Assembly: GCF_008015755.1 (NCBI RefSeq)
Contig: NZ_SSGF01000001.1
Span: forward strand, 1-64,000
DNA length: 64,000 nt
DNA from: Methylophilus sp.
GTDB lineage: Bacteria > Pseudomonadota > Gammaproteobacteria > Burkholderiales > Methylophilaceae
Direction of reading: 5' to 3'
Made by a program: the position numbers and the translations under genes. The stretch's first letter is position 1. Every line of letters starts with the position of its first letter. Below, in pieces: positions 32,334 through 41,026 of the stretch. The notes below the pieces were generated by a model. The model was not told the DNA's origin. It worked only from the letters and a program-made list of their open reading frames with translations, and did not search any database.

Positions 32334-33281
32334 ATGCTACTGGATAACAATCGCCGCAATCCTAGCGGTATTTTGCCCTCAGAGATCACGCCACAAGCCT
32401 TGTTTGAGCAGCGTCGCACGGTGCTGAAAGCGGCTGGTGCAGCGGCGGCGAGCCTGCTGTTGCCCACGCAAGCCTATGCGGCGCAAACGCTGGACTTTCA
32501 AAAGACCGCCTATGGCAAAGAAGAAAAACTAACCAGTTTTGAGGATGTGACCAGTTATAACAATTACTATGAATTTGGCACCGGCAAAGAAGACCCAGCG
32601 CGTGAAGCTGTGTTGCTTAAACCAACGCCATGGACACTCAAGATTGAAGGCGCAGTGAAGCAGAATAAAACCATTGGCATTGAGCAATTGATGAAGCTGG
32701 CGCCGCTAGAGGAGCGGATTTACCGCATGCGTTGTGTCGAGGGCTGGTCTATGGTGATTCCCTGGGTGGGATTGCCATTAAAGGCATTGATTGACTGGGC
32801 GCAGCCGACAGGCAATGCCAAATATATTGAGTTTATTTCTTATAATGACCCGCGACATATGCCAGGCGCGCGTATTCCGGTGTTGGATTGGCCTTATGTT
32901 GAGGGGCTGCGTATGGATGAAGCCATGCAGCCGTTAACCATTCTGGCGGTCGGCTTGTATGGCAAAGTGTTGCCTAACCAAAACGGTGCGCCTGTGCGTC
33001 TGGTGGTGCCTTGGAAATATGGCTTTAAAGGCGCCAAAGCGATTAGTACGATTCGCTTTGTTGAGCACATGCCGCATACCAGCTGGGTGAAAGCTGGCGC
33101 GCGTGAATATGGTTTTTATGCCAATGTGAACCCGTCGGTGGATCATCCGCGCTGGACACAGTCCTCAGAAAAACGAATCGGCTCAGGCTTGTTTGCCGGA
33201 CGCATTAAAACCAGAATGTTTAATGGCTACGATGAAGTGGGGCAGTTATATGCCGGCATGGATTTACAGAAAAACTTTTAG
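32334..33281 (+). CDS. msrP: Protein-methionine-sulfoxide reductase, molybdenum subunit MsrP
   Basis: MsrP repairs oxidised methionines of periplasmic proteins using a molybdopterin cofactor. The 315-residue product has a twin-arginine signal ([14 protein letters not shown], cleaved near TQAYA) and the sulfite-oxidase-type fold with Cys134 in YRMRCVEGW as molybdenum ligand. Twin-arginine export fits cofactor loading in the cytoplasm. msrQ follows after one base. A role in resistance to hypochlorite and related oxidants is known for the family. Confidence 0.95.
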   Translation: MLLDNNRRNPSGILPSEITPQALFEQRRTVLKAAGAAAASLLLPTQAYAAQTLDFQKTAYGKEEKLTSFEDVTSYNNYYEFGTGKEDPAREAVLLKPTPWTLKIEGAVKQNKTIGIEQLMKLAPLEERIYRMRCVEGWSMVIPWVGLPLKALIDWAQPTGNAKYIEFISYNDPRHMPGARIPVLDWPYVEGLRMDEAMQPLTILAVGLYGKVLPNQNGAPVRLVVPWKYGFKGAKAISTIRFVEHMPHTSWVKAGAREYGFYANVNPSVDHPRWTQSSEKRIGSGLFAGRIKTRMFNGYDEVGQLYAGMDLQKNF

Positions 33282-33282
33282 C

Positions 33283-33897
33283 ATGGGATTGTCACAGCGA
33301 CTCTCTGCGATCTCTCCCAAAACTTGCATTCGCTGGCTCAAAGCGATGATTTGGCTGGGCGCGCTGGTGCCAGTGTTGCGCTTGGTTTATTTGGGCGTGA
33401 GCGACGGTCTGGGGGCGAACCCGGTTGAATTTATTGAACGCTCAACCGGCACCTGGGCATTGGTTTTTTTATTGGTGTCGTTGAGTATCACGCCGCTGCG
33501 GCAATTGACGCAACAAGCATGGCTGATTGCCGTGCGCCGCTTGCTAGGCTTGTGGATGTTTGCTTATGCCTGTTTGCATGTGACTAGTTATTTGTGGCTG
33601 GATTACCAGTTTGACTGGGCAGACATTGTGAAAGACATTATTAAGCACCCTTATGTGCTGGTTGGCGCCGCCGCTTTGCTGCTGACGGTGCCTTTGGCAG
33701 CCACGTCTAACCAGCAAGCGATCCGTATGCTCAAGCAGCGCTGGAAAAGCCTGCACAAACTGGTGTATGTGATTGCTATTTTAGCTTTGCTGCACTTTTG
33801 GTGGTTGGTGAAAAAAGATGTGACTGAGCCTGTTATTTACAGTGTGGTTTTTGCGCTATTGATTGTTTTGCGCTGGCCATTATTGTCTAAAAAATAG
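33283..33897 (+). CDS. msrQ: Heme-binding membrane subunit MsrQ
   Basis: MsrQ is the inner-membrane b-type heme protein that passes electrons from the quinone pool to MsrP. The 204-residue product has about six helices, histidines in FAYACLHVTSYLW, KHPYV and HFWWL helices suited to heme binding, and the RRLLGLWMF segment typical of the YedZ family. I use the ATG at 33283, one base after the msrP stop; upstream extensions lie inside msrP. It is probably translationally coupled. Confidence 0.93.
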   Translation: MGLSQRLSAISPKTCIRWLKAMIWLGALVPVLRLVYLGVSDGLGANPVEFIERSTGTWALVFLLVSLSITPLRQLTQQAWLIAVRRLLGLWMFAYACLHVTSYLWLDYQFDWADIVKDIIKHPYVLVGAAALLLTVPLAATSNQQAIRMLKQRWKSLHKLVYVIAILALLHFWWLVKKDVTEPVIYSVVFALLIVLRWPLLSKK

Positions 33898-34182
33898 ACT
33901 GCCTTGTCCGGCGGACAATACGCGAAAATGCTGATTTTAAGACATGTTGTCACATCAATGTGACGGTTGCCGATGACAGTTGTTAATGTCTAGGTTTTGA
34001 CAGCAATTTATCTTGACACCAATTTGCTTTTTGACACATTATCGCAAAGATAAATGGGAGCAGTCATGCCAGATTGACTCCCAACTACAATTCCCAGGGG
34101 GTGTGGCTTCTTAACAACCGATGAGCAGAGCGCGCTCCGTTGTCGGCAGTTAGATTTTGCACTGCGGTTGTGAAAGTTTGCG
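33898..34182 (+). promoter_or_regulatory. Regulatory region upstream of the GAF-GGDEF-EAL gene
   Basis: This 285-base spacer is dense in symmetry. TTGTCC/GGACAA (33904-33918) follows msrQ. A 16-bp palindrome GTCACATCAATGTGAC lies at 33949-33964. Three TTGACA boxes start at 33997, 34013 and 34031 (spacing 16 and 18 bases). The middle one is followed after 18 bases by CATTAT (34037-34042), a usable promoter. The other boxes may be extra promoters or operator repeats. Confidence 0.5.
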
Positions 34183-36477
34183 ATGTCTATAGTCAATCTC
34201 ATGCCAGGTGCAGTGGCGCTGGCAGACCATGTTTTGAACGTTTCACCGGAGCCAGGTGTTTCATTAAGCCTCTCCTCTCCTTTAGACCTGCTCGCTGCTT
34301 TAGATCAGTGGCGTTCACTGGTCGATGATTCCGCTTTTTATCTTGGCGTAGAAACAAATAGTGCGGGCGAATGCCTGAGGGTGTTGGCTGGTGATCTCAT
34401 TGAGTCGGCAGATGACTTTTGGTCTCGTCTGCCACGGCTGACGCATGACCCGATTAAAGCCATTTTGTCACAACCCTCACCTCAAGTCGGCCAGCGCGTG
34501 TTACAGATTGCCTGTGATGAAGGCCAAAGCCGTTGGTTGGAGTGTCGTGTCTATTATTGCCGTATCAACACAGGCGAGTTACGCAGCCTGCTACTGGTGC
34601 GAGAGACCACCCATGAACACCTGTCGCTCTTGGCCTTTCAACAAGAAAAATTAAGGGCGGTTGCTTATGAGCGCTTTAACTTTTCTATTCTTGAATTGAT
34701 CCTGAAGGAACAAGACACCGTTAAGGTGTTAGAAAAAATCGTGCGTGACATTGAGGCGATGCACAAAGATGTCTATTGCGCGATGGTCTTAACCGAAAAT
34801 CTCGGCAAATTGGTACAGACTGTGATTGCGCCATCGCTACCGCCTGCCTTGCTGCAAACACTGCGCCAGTTACAGTTGCAGGCGGGCAATGGCTCCCTGG
34901 CAACCTCAATTGCCATGAAGCAGCGCGTGATTGTCGAAAACGTAATGACACACCCTTATTGGGTCAATCATCGTGAGGCTGCGTTTGCTTCTGGTGTACA
35001 GGCTGGCTGGTCAGAGCCTATCTTAAACGCCGATGGCGAAGTACTGGGCGCGTTTGCACTGTATTATCGCCAACCGCAAACTCCGAGTGCGCTTGAACAG
35101 TCGCTAATAGAGCAGGCAGCCAAGCTGATGAGTATTGTCGTGGATAGACACCTGTCACAAGAGTCTATACAAAGCCTGGCTTACCTAGAGCCGGTGACGG
35201 GCCTGCCTAACCGCAAACGGGTCTATGAGGTTTTGCAGCAATTGCGCAGCCAGCCTGTGGTAGGCGGCGAGCATTGGGGGCTGATATACATAGACCTCGA
35301 TCATTTTAAATGGATTAATGAGGCGCATGGCCATACTGTAGGCAATATCTTGCTGCAACAGGTGGCCGAGCGCCTGCAAAAAGTGGCTGAGGCACACTTT
35401 ATTGCCTGTATGGGCGGTGACGAGTTTCTAGTGTTGTTGTCTGGCCTGGCAACCCCGGCTGATAAGGCCTTGCAGCAGTTGTGGGCCATGCAGCACAAAT
35501 TGCAAAAGGCGCTTGAGCGACCGTTTAAAATCGGCAGCCAAAAGCTGCCAATCACCGCTAGCATGGGTTTATGCAGCTTTGATACGCTGACCTCTGGCGA
35601 CAAAGACTATGTAAAGGCCGCAGATATCGCCATGCACAAGGCCAAGCAGGCTGGGCGCAACCACGCCTGCCTTTATGAGCCAGGCATGCAAACTGAAATT
35701 GCAACACAAGTGATGCTTGAAGCGGAATTGCGCGAAGCCATTGCCCAACAGCAATTACGTTTGCATTATCAAGTCCAGGTTGACCATACCGGTCGCCCGT
35801 TTGGCGCTGAGGTGTTGCTCAGATGGCAGCATCCGCAGCGTGGCATGATTTCACCGCTGCAGTTTATTGGTGTGGCTGAAACCAGTGGCTTGATTATTGA
35901 AATTGGTATGTGGGTGCTCGACCAGGCTTGCGCGCAAATCGCGCTCTGGCAACAATCATTAAAAACACGTGAGCTGAGTTTGTCGGTGAATATCAGCGCG
36001 CGCCAGTTCTCCCAGGCTAACTTTATTGCCATGGTCAAAGCCTGCATCCAGCGCCATCAGATTAATCCGAATGCATTGCGGTTAGAGCTCACTGAAAGCG
36101 TATTGCTGGAAAATGTCGATGATGCGGTGCGCGTGATGGCCGAACTCAGTCAGATCGGCATTCAGTTCTCGCTTGATGACTTTGGTACCGGTTACTCTTC
36201 TTTGCAATACCTCAAAAAACTACCGTTGTATCAGCTTAAAATTGACCGCTCATTCGTCAATGATATTGTTACCGACAGCCATGACCGCACGATTGTCCGC
36301 ACGATTATCGCCATGGCGCAAAGCATGTATCTGAGCGTGATTGCGGAAGGGGTAGAGACCCAGGAACAGATGGAGCTGTTGTTGAATAACGGTTGTCGCC
36401 GCTATCAAGGCTTTTTGTTCGGCAAACCCTTGCCCATTGAACAATTCAACACCTGGCTGCAGGACGCGCTGACTTAA
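34183..36477 (+). CDS. GAF-GGDEF-EAL cyclic-di-GMP enzyme
   Basis: A 764-residue cytoplasmic protein for turnover of c-di-GMP. It has an unassigned N-terminal domain (1-140), a GAF-like sensor (about 170-320, with SLATSIAMKQRVIVENV and WSEPILNADGEVLGAFALYY), a GGDEF domain with intact GGDEF at 411-415, and an EAL domain whose signature is EVL (543-545) but which keeps ELTES, LDDFGTGYSS and EGVET. Both activities are therefore possible; phosphodiesterase is likely. No membrane helix is seen. Its stop codon overlaps the stop of the convergent motD, so it may be linked to motility. Confidence 0.9.
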   Translation: MSIVNLMPGAVALADHVLNVSPEPGVSLSLSSPLDLLAALDQWRSLVDDSAFYLGVETNSAGECLRVLAGDLIESADDFWSRLPRLTHDPIKAILSQPSPQVGQRVLQIACDEGQSRWLECRVYYCRINTGELRSLLLVRETTHEHLSLLAFQQEKLRAVAYERFNFSILELILKEQDTVKVLEKIVRDIEAMHKDVYCAMVLTENLGKLVQTVIAPSLPPALLQTLRQLQLQAGNGSLATSIAMKQRVIVENVMTHPYWVNHREAAFASGVQAGWSEPILNADGEVLGAFALYYRQPQTPSALEQSLIEQAAKLMSIVVDRHLSQESIQSLAYLEPVTGLPNRKRVYEVLQQLRSQPVVGGEHWGLIYIDLDHFKWINEAHGHTVGNILLQQVAERLQKVAEAHFIACMGGDEFLVLLSGLATPADKALQQLWAMQHKLQKALERPFKIGSQKLPITASMGLCSFDTLTSGDKDYVKAADIAMHKAKQAGRNHACLYEPGMQTEIATQVMLEAELREAIAQQQLRLHYQVQVDHTGRPFGAEVLLRWQHPQRGMISPLQFIGVAETSGLIIEIGMWVLDQACAQIALWQQSLKTRELSLSVNISARQFSQANFIAMVKACIQRHQINPNALRLELTESVLLENVDDAVRVMAELSQIGIQFSLDDFGTGYSSLQYLKKLPLYQLKIDRSFVNDIVTDSHDRTIVRTIIAMAQSMYLSVIAEGVETQEQMELLLNNGCRRYQGFLFGKPLPIEQFNTWLQDALT

Positions 36478-37349
36478 GGTGGGGTGTTACCGGGCGTCGC
36501 CGCGGTTGGTGGCGCAAGCTCAGGAGCTGGCGTTGTATCAATAGACTCTGCTGTTAGCTCTTGCCGGGTGGCGATATTGCTGGTTTGTTGGGCACTGCTT
36601 TCAGCGGTTAACACACGTATGGTGATGCGGGTATTGAGCGCTTGCGCCAATGCGTTATCGCTGCTGGAGACTGGCTTGGTATCTGCTATGCCTATCGCGG
36701 TCAGTTGTTTGCTGGCAATGCCTTGTGCCACCAGACTGGCAGCAATATGCGCGGCTTGTGCGGCAGTCAGTTCCCAGCGTTTGCTATCGGCATTGGCCTC
36801 TCCACTAAATAGCTGTTTATCACTATGGCCTTCGACCTGTAGGGTACGGTATTCATTTTTAAGCTGTGCACTCAGGGCGTTTAAGACAGGCAGCGCCTGT
36901 GCAGAATATGTGGCCTGGTTGCCACTAAACAGCAAGCTGCTTTGAATATCTACTTCAACCCCGCGCTCAGACTGGTAAACCGTCACCAATTTTTGCTCAA
37001 CCCAAGGCATGAGCGCATGGGCGATTTGTCTGCCAATCGCACGTACTTTTTCCTGGTCACGCTGTTTCTTTTCCTGATACAAATAACTGAGGGGCAGGGG
37101 CTTGAGTACCGCGCTCTGGTTTTGCAGCGTGGCTTGCGATTGCGCCTCAGGCGTATTTGTCTCGCCTGGCTTGCCTTGAAAAGCCGTCACAACGGCACTG
37201 GAAAGCGCCCGGTATTTATTCAGGTTGATGGTCGAGGTGGCATACATCACCACAAAAAAAGCAAACAGCAGGGTGATAAAGTCAGCGTAAGAGATCAGCC
37301 AACGTTCGTGGCTTTCATCGTCTTCGTCCAGCTTGCGGCGTCTATACAT
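36474..37349 (-). CDS. motD: Flagellar stator protein MotD (MotB family)
   Basis: MotD anchors the stator to peptidoglycan and carries the ion-path aspartate. The product has one membrane helix with the aspartate in SYADFITLLFAFFVVMYATS, followed by an OmpA/MotB peptidoglycan-binding domain (LQVEGHSDKQLFSGEANADSK) and a Pro/Ala-rich tail. I use the ATG at 37349 (291 residues), overlapping the motC TGA by one base; a GTG one codon earlier is the alternative. It is the last gene of the flhB-to-motD run. A second MotB is encoded at 50088, so the cell has two stator sets. Confidence 0.88.
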   Translation of the reverse strand: MYRRRKLDEDDESHERWLISYADFITLLFAFFVVMYATSTINLNKYRALSSAVVTAFQGKPGETNTPEAQSQATLQNQSAVLKPLPLSYLYQEKKQRDQEKVRAIGRQIAHALMPWVEQKLVTVYQSERGVEVDIQSSLLFSGNQATYSAQALPVLNALSAQLKNEYRTLQVEGHSDKQLFSGEANADSKRWELTAAQAAHIAASLVAQGIASKQLTAIGIADTKPVSSSDNALAQALNTRITIRVLTAESSAQQTSNIATRQELTAESIDTTPAPELAPPTAATPGNTPP

Positions 37350-38101
37350 CACGATTCTCGCAAGTGCAGATATGATTCCAGGCGCTCAGTAACCAGTTTC
37401 GGGTTGTCACCACGGGCAATCGACACCCAGGCATTCAGCAACATCTCGCGCCTGGACATTTCGTGTTGAATATGACCTTTTAATTTGTTTGAAATCGGCA
37501 GAAACACCAGGTTAGCCAAGGCGACGCCATAAATAGTCGCGACAAACGCCACGGCAATGCCGCTGCCAATTTTGGCCGGGTCAGACAGGTTTTCCATGAC
37601 ATGAATCAGGCCCAATACTGCGCCCAAAATACCCACGGTGGGTGCATAACCGCCCGCAGCCGACCAGATTTTGGCAGCTTCTCGTTCTTGCAGTTCGTAG
37701 TAATACATATCAATCGCGCAGACTTCACGGATGCGGTCGGGTGGGGTGCCATCTACCAGCAGTTGCAAGCCTTTGCGTACAAACGGGTCTTGCTCGCGTT
37801 TGATATAACTTTCCAGGGATAACACGCTTTCTTTGCGCGCCTGCAGGCTCCATTGGTTAATTTTAATGGCGAGTTTTTTTCTGTCGTCTTGTGGGTGCAC
37901 AAATACCAGACGCAGCATGCGGATGCCTTTGATAAACAACTTGAGTTCGGTTTGCAGTAGCACGGCGCCGGTGGTGCCTAAAATCACCACGGCAAACGCG
38001 GCGGGCTGCATCAACGAGTTGAGACGACCGCCATCAATGAGTTGCCCAAAGACCAGCCCAGCCAGCGCAATGACCAGCCCGGCGATACTGCCCCAATCCA
38101 T
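37349..38101 (-). CDS. motC: Flagellar stator protein MotC (MotA family)
   Basis: MotC is the membrane ion-channel partner of MotD. The 250-residue product has four membrane helices, the cytoplasmic loop with REDs facing the rotor, and the family segment GGYAPTVGILGAVLGLIHVMENL. It resembles the MotC/PomA branch rather than the 286-residue MotA encoded at 49202. It overlaps fliA by one base (TGATG) and motD by one base. In Pseudomonas and Xanthomonas a MotCD pair also lies behind fliA and drives surface or high-load motility; that role here is inferred. Confidence 0.88.
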   Translation of the reverse strand: MDWGSIAGLVIALAGLVFGQLIDGGRLNSLMQPAAFAVVILGTTGAVLLQTELKLFIKGIRMLRLVFVHPQDDRKKLAIKINQWSLQARKESVLSLESYIKREQDPFVRKGLQLLVDGTPPDRIREVCAIDMYYYELQEREAAKIWSAAGGYAPTVGILGAVLGLIHVMENLSDPAKIGSGIAVAFVATIYGVALANLVFLPISNKLKGHIQHEMSRREMLLNAWVSIARGDNPKLVTERLESYLHLRES

Positions 38102-38835
38102 CAGGCCACTCCGGTCCAGGACTTATCACGCATAGACGCACGCAAACGGGCCACTGCCTGGCTATGCAACTGGCAGACACGTGATTCTGAGACGCTCATA
38201 ATGGCGCCGATTTCTTTGAGGTTGAGCTCTTGCTCGTAATACAGGCCCATAAGCATTTTTTCACGCTCGGGCAAGTGGTCAATCGAATCAATCAATGCTT
38301 CGCGGAAATCACTTTCCAGCAATGATTTGACCGGATCACTGGTGTCGTCATCGACATAGCGGTCAAGAAAGTGCTCGCCGCCATCGTCATCCTGAAAATC
38401 TTCGTAGTAAATCAGCTGGTGACCCTGGCAGTCGCTCAAGACATCATAGTAGTCCTCGAGCGTGAAATTCATGTGCTTGGCAATTTCAGATTCGGTCGGT
38501 GGGCGACCATGCTTTTGTTCCAGCTGTTGCACGGCCACCTCAATATCGCGCATGTTTTTGCGTATGCCGCGTGGCAGCCAGTCGGCACCGCGCAACTCAT
38601 CGAGCATGGCACCACGCACACGCTGTGAGGCATAGGTTTCAAATTGCGCGCCGTGATTATCCTCGTAACGCTGAATGGCATCCATCAGACCGATCATACC
38701 GGCTTGCACCAGGTCATCGAGCTCGACACAAGAGGGCAGCTTGGCTTTTAACTGATAAGCCATTTTTTTGACCAAGCCGCTATGCTGTTTCAGCATCTGG
38801 TCTGTATTGTTAGTCTTGCCTTTAGCGGTATACAT
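38101..38835 (-). CDS. fliA: Flagellar sigma factor sigma-28
   Basis: FliA directs RNA polymerase to late flagellar and chemotaxis genes. The 244-residue product has region 2 (VELDDLVQAGMIGLMDAIQRY), RGAMLDELRG, region 3 and region 4 with LNLKEIGAIMSVSESRVCQLHSQA as the helix-turn-helix. Length is typical. It lies 17 bases after flhG and overlaps motC, so it is expressed in the flhBA-flhFG operon, presumably under FlhDC. The anti-sigma gene flgM is not in the window. Confidence 0.95.
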   Translation of the reverse strand: MYTAKGKTNNTDQMLKQHSGLVKKMAYQLKAKLPSCVELDDLVQAGMIGLMDAIQRYEDNHGAQFETYASQRVRGAMLDELRGADWLPRGIRKNMRDIEVAVQQLEQKHGRPPTESEIAKHMNFTLEDYYDVLSDCQGHQLIYYEDFQDDDGGEHFLDRYVDDDTSDPVKSLLESDFREALIDSIDHLPEREKMLMGLYYEQELNLKEIGAIMSVSESRVCQLHSQAVARLRASMRDKSWTGVA

Positions 38836-38852
38836 GTTTTTCCTCTTTTACT

Positions 38853-39659
38853 TTAGGCAACGGCCATGGATGGCGTGGTAATCCGTTGTTTTTCAAGACG
38901 ATGTGCCACTGTTTTAAAAGCCAACGCGGTCTGGCCAAGTTTAGAAGCCGTCGCGTTTGAAGCCGCTTGTTTCACTTGCCCGTTCTGTGCTTTGGCTGAG
39001 ACAGGATCCTCTACCAGCATGGCGCCGACAAAGTCGAGCGATACGCCGAGAAACTGTTTGCACACCTGATTCAAGCGCATAAAGTATTGTTGACCTTGCT
39101 CATGGTTGGCCCCTGTTACCACCACGCCCAGCGGAATCTGGCCATGTTGCTGGCTGATGTGCTTAATGGTCACATAAGCGGCTTTAATGGCGGCTTCAGA
39201 CCTGTCCATTTGAATCACCAGCTCATGCTCGGCAATCAAGGGCATGATCAGGCTGTGGTCTTGCGTATCCAGTTGTGCTTCAATCATGACGGTATCGTAA
39301 TCGTATGAAAGTTGTTTCACTATACCGTCCAGCTGTGCTTTTAAATCTTGAGATAAAGGCGAGGTTAACAGGTCATTTTCAGTCAAGCAGGTCAGGTCGT
39401 AGCCTTGCGGATGTCTGACGATGCCGCGCTTAAGCGCACTGTTGTTGGTTACAATCGATTGCAAGGAATGTGCAAGTGCGGGTTGGCGGTTGGCATGTAT
39501 TAACAGCAAACGCTGCTCTGGTGCCAGCATGCTTAGCGCCAGATTGCGCATCCATGGCGTCGCAGGCTGGCCATTGGCGCCAATCACGCTAATGATGCGT
39601 GCAGAGGTTTTGGCCATGATGCGGCGCAAGCCATCGGCCTGATCGCGGTAATTAAACAT
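38853..39659 (-). CDS. flhG: FlhG-like protein with lost ATPase motifs
   Basis: FlhG (FleN) is normally a MinD-type ATPase that limits flagellar number and stimulates FlhF. Position between flhF and fliA and the N-terminal motif DQADGLRR (6-13) support this identity. The 268-residue sequence, however, lacks the deviant Walker A: the segment at 26-34 reads IGANGQPAT with no signature or catalytic Lys. The usual DADLG switch reads HANRQ (55-59), and the Walker B Asp region reads EAQ (127-129). ATP binding looks lost while the FlhF-contact helix remains. The gene overlaps the flhF end by eight bases. Confidence 0.78.
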   Translation of the reverse strand: MFNYRDQADGLRRIMAKTSARIISVIGANGQPATPWMRNLALSMLAPEQRLLLIHANRQPALAHSLQSIVTNNSALKRGIVRHPQGYDLTCLTENDLLTSPLSQDLKAQLDGIVKQLSYDYDTVMIEAQLDTQDHSLIMPLIAEHELVIQMDRSEAAIKAAYVTIKHISQQHGQIPLGVVVTGANHEQGQQYFMRLNQVCKQFLGVSLDFVGAMLVEDPVSAKAQNGQVKQAASNATASKLGQTALAFKTVAHRLEKQRITTPSMAVA

Positions 39660-41025
39660 GTTGCTGCTCCTGACCAGCGGTTTGCATCATGCTCGAAATC
39701 ACCAGTGGCAACTCTTCATCCAGATATTGGTAAGGCAAGCTGGCTTGGTGTGGCGTTAACACGCGCTCGATCAAGGCTGGCTTGTCCGCCAAGTCAATAT
39801 CTTCCGGCACGCGCTGGCCGCTGGTGGTGTAGAACAAACGCATGCGTTCGCGGATCAACACATCCAGTACATTACCAATGGCGGCGGCTTCGTCCAGCTT
39901 GGTGACGATACAACCGGCAATATCATGTTTTTTGTAGCTACGCATCACATCGGTCAACGTGTCACCGGTGGAGGTCGCATTCAGGCAGAGCAATTTCTGA
40001 ATCGGGCTGTCTGCGCGGCTGAGCATGGATAATTGCTCAGTCACGGCCTGGTCACGCTGGCTGACACCTACGGTGTCTACCAAAATCATGTGCTTATTTT
40101 TCAGTTCATTCAGTGCAATTTTCAGGTCTTCTTCGTCTTTGACGGCATGCACCATCACGCCCAAAATTTTGCCGTAAATGCGTAATTGCTCGTAACCCCC
40201 AATCCGGTAGCTGTCAGTGGTGATCAAGCCCAGGTTTTGGGTGCCATGCTTCATCACATAACGAGCGGCCAGTTTAGCGGTCGTGGTGGTTTTGCCAACG
40301 CCGGTTGGGCCAACCAGGGCATAGATGCCGCCACGGTCCAGCAGCGCGTCTTCATCGTCCAGCGTATGCAGATTGCGGCTAATCACTTCCTTGGCCCACA
40401 TTGGCGCCTTGTTGACATCAATGTGGTTTGGCATTTTTTCCGCAATCTGGCGTGACAGTGAGGCGCTGAAATTGGCAGAGAGCAGGGTGCTCAGCACTTT
40501 GGACTTGGCTGGGCTATGTTGCAAATGGTGTTGCCAGGTCATGGCGCTCATCTGGGTTTCAAAATGGCTGCGCATCTGACGCATTTCCTGCATCATGCCC
40601 ATCATTTTGTCTTCCAGCGTTTGTGTCGCCACTTGATAGGCTTGTTCTTGCTGCTCGCTATGCTGTTTCAGCATATCCAGAATGGCACCTTCATTGGCGG
40701 CAGGCTCTTCAACCGCAGGCGTATTGTGTGTCACGCCAGGTGCTGACATTGCCGCTTGTGGTGCTGCCTGGCGCCCTAGCTGGCTTTGTGCATTGGCCTG
40801 GCCTTGTCCATTCACAAAGTCGAGCAAGCTGCGGGATTGTTCCAACCCCATCTCGGCAGGCGCTGAATTCGCATTAGACGCAATGTCTGTTTCCAGCATG
40901 GCCATGATTTCGGTGCCGCCATTGACGCTACGGTTCGCAACAATAATGGCATCATCGCCTAATGCCTGTTTGACTTGCGCCAATGCTTCGCGTGCATTTT
41001 TGCCAAAAAATCTTCTGATGTTCAT
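39652..41025 (-). CDS. flhF: Flagellar biosynthesis GTPase FlhF
   Basis: FlhF is an SRP-type GTPase that marks the cell pole for flagellar assembly. The 457-residue product starts with the B-domain-like MNIRRFFGKNAREALAQVK, has a variable Ala/Gln-rich middle, and an NG domain with the G1 loop GPTGVGKTTTTAK (about 237-250), the ILVDTVGVSQRDQA G3 segment and TKLDEAAAIG (G4/G5). All GTPase motifs are intact, in contrast to its partner FlhG. It begins one base after the flhA stop and overlaps flhG. Confidence 0.94.
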   Translation of the reverse strand: MNIRRFFGKNAREALAQVKQALGDDAIIVANRSVNGGTEIMAMLETDIASNANSAPAEMGLEQSRSLLDFVNGQGQANAQSQLGRQAAPQAAMSAPGVTHNTPAVEEPAANEGAILDMLKQHSEQQEQAYQVATQTLEDKMMGMMQEMRQMRSHFETQMSAMTWQHHLQHSPAKSKVLSTLLSANFSASLSRQIAEKMPNHIDVNKAPMWAKEVISRNLHTLDDEDALLDRGGIYALVGPTGVGKTTTTAKLAARYVMKHGTQNLGLITTDSYRIGGYEQLRIYGKILGVMVHAVKDEEDLKIALNELKNKHMILVDTVGVSQRDQAVTEQLSMLSRADSPIQKLLCLNATSTGDTLTDVMRSYKKHDIAGCIVTKLDEAAAIGNVLDVLIRERMRLFYTTSGQRVPEDIDLADKPALIERVLTPHQASLPYQYLDEELPLVISSMMQTAGQEQQHV

Positions 41026-41026
41026 A

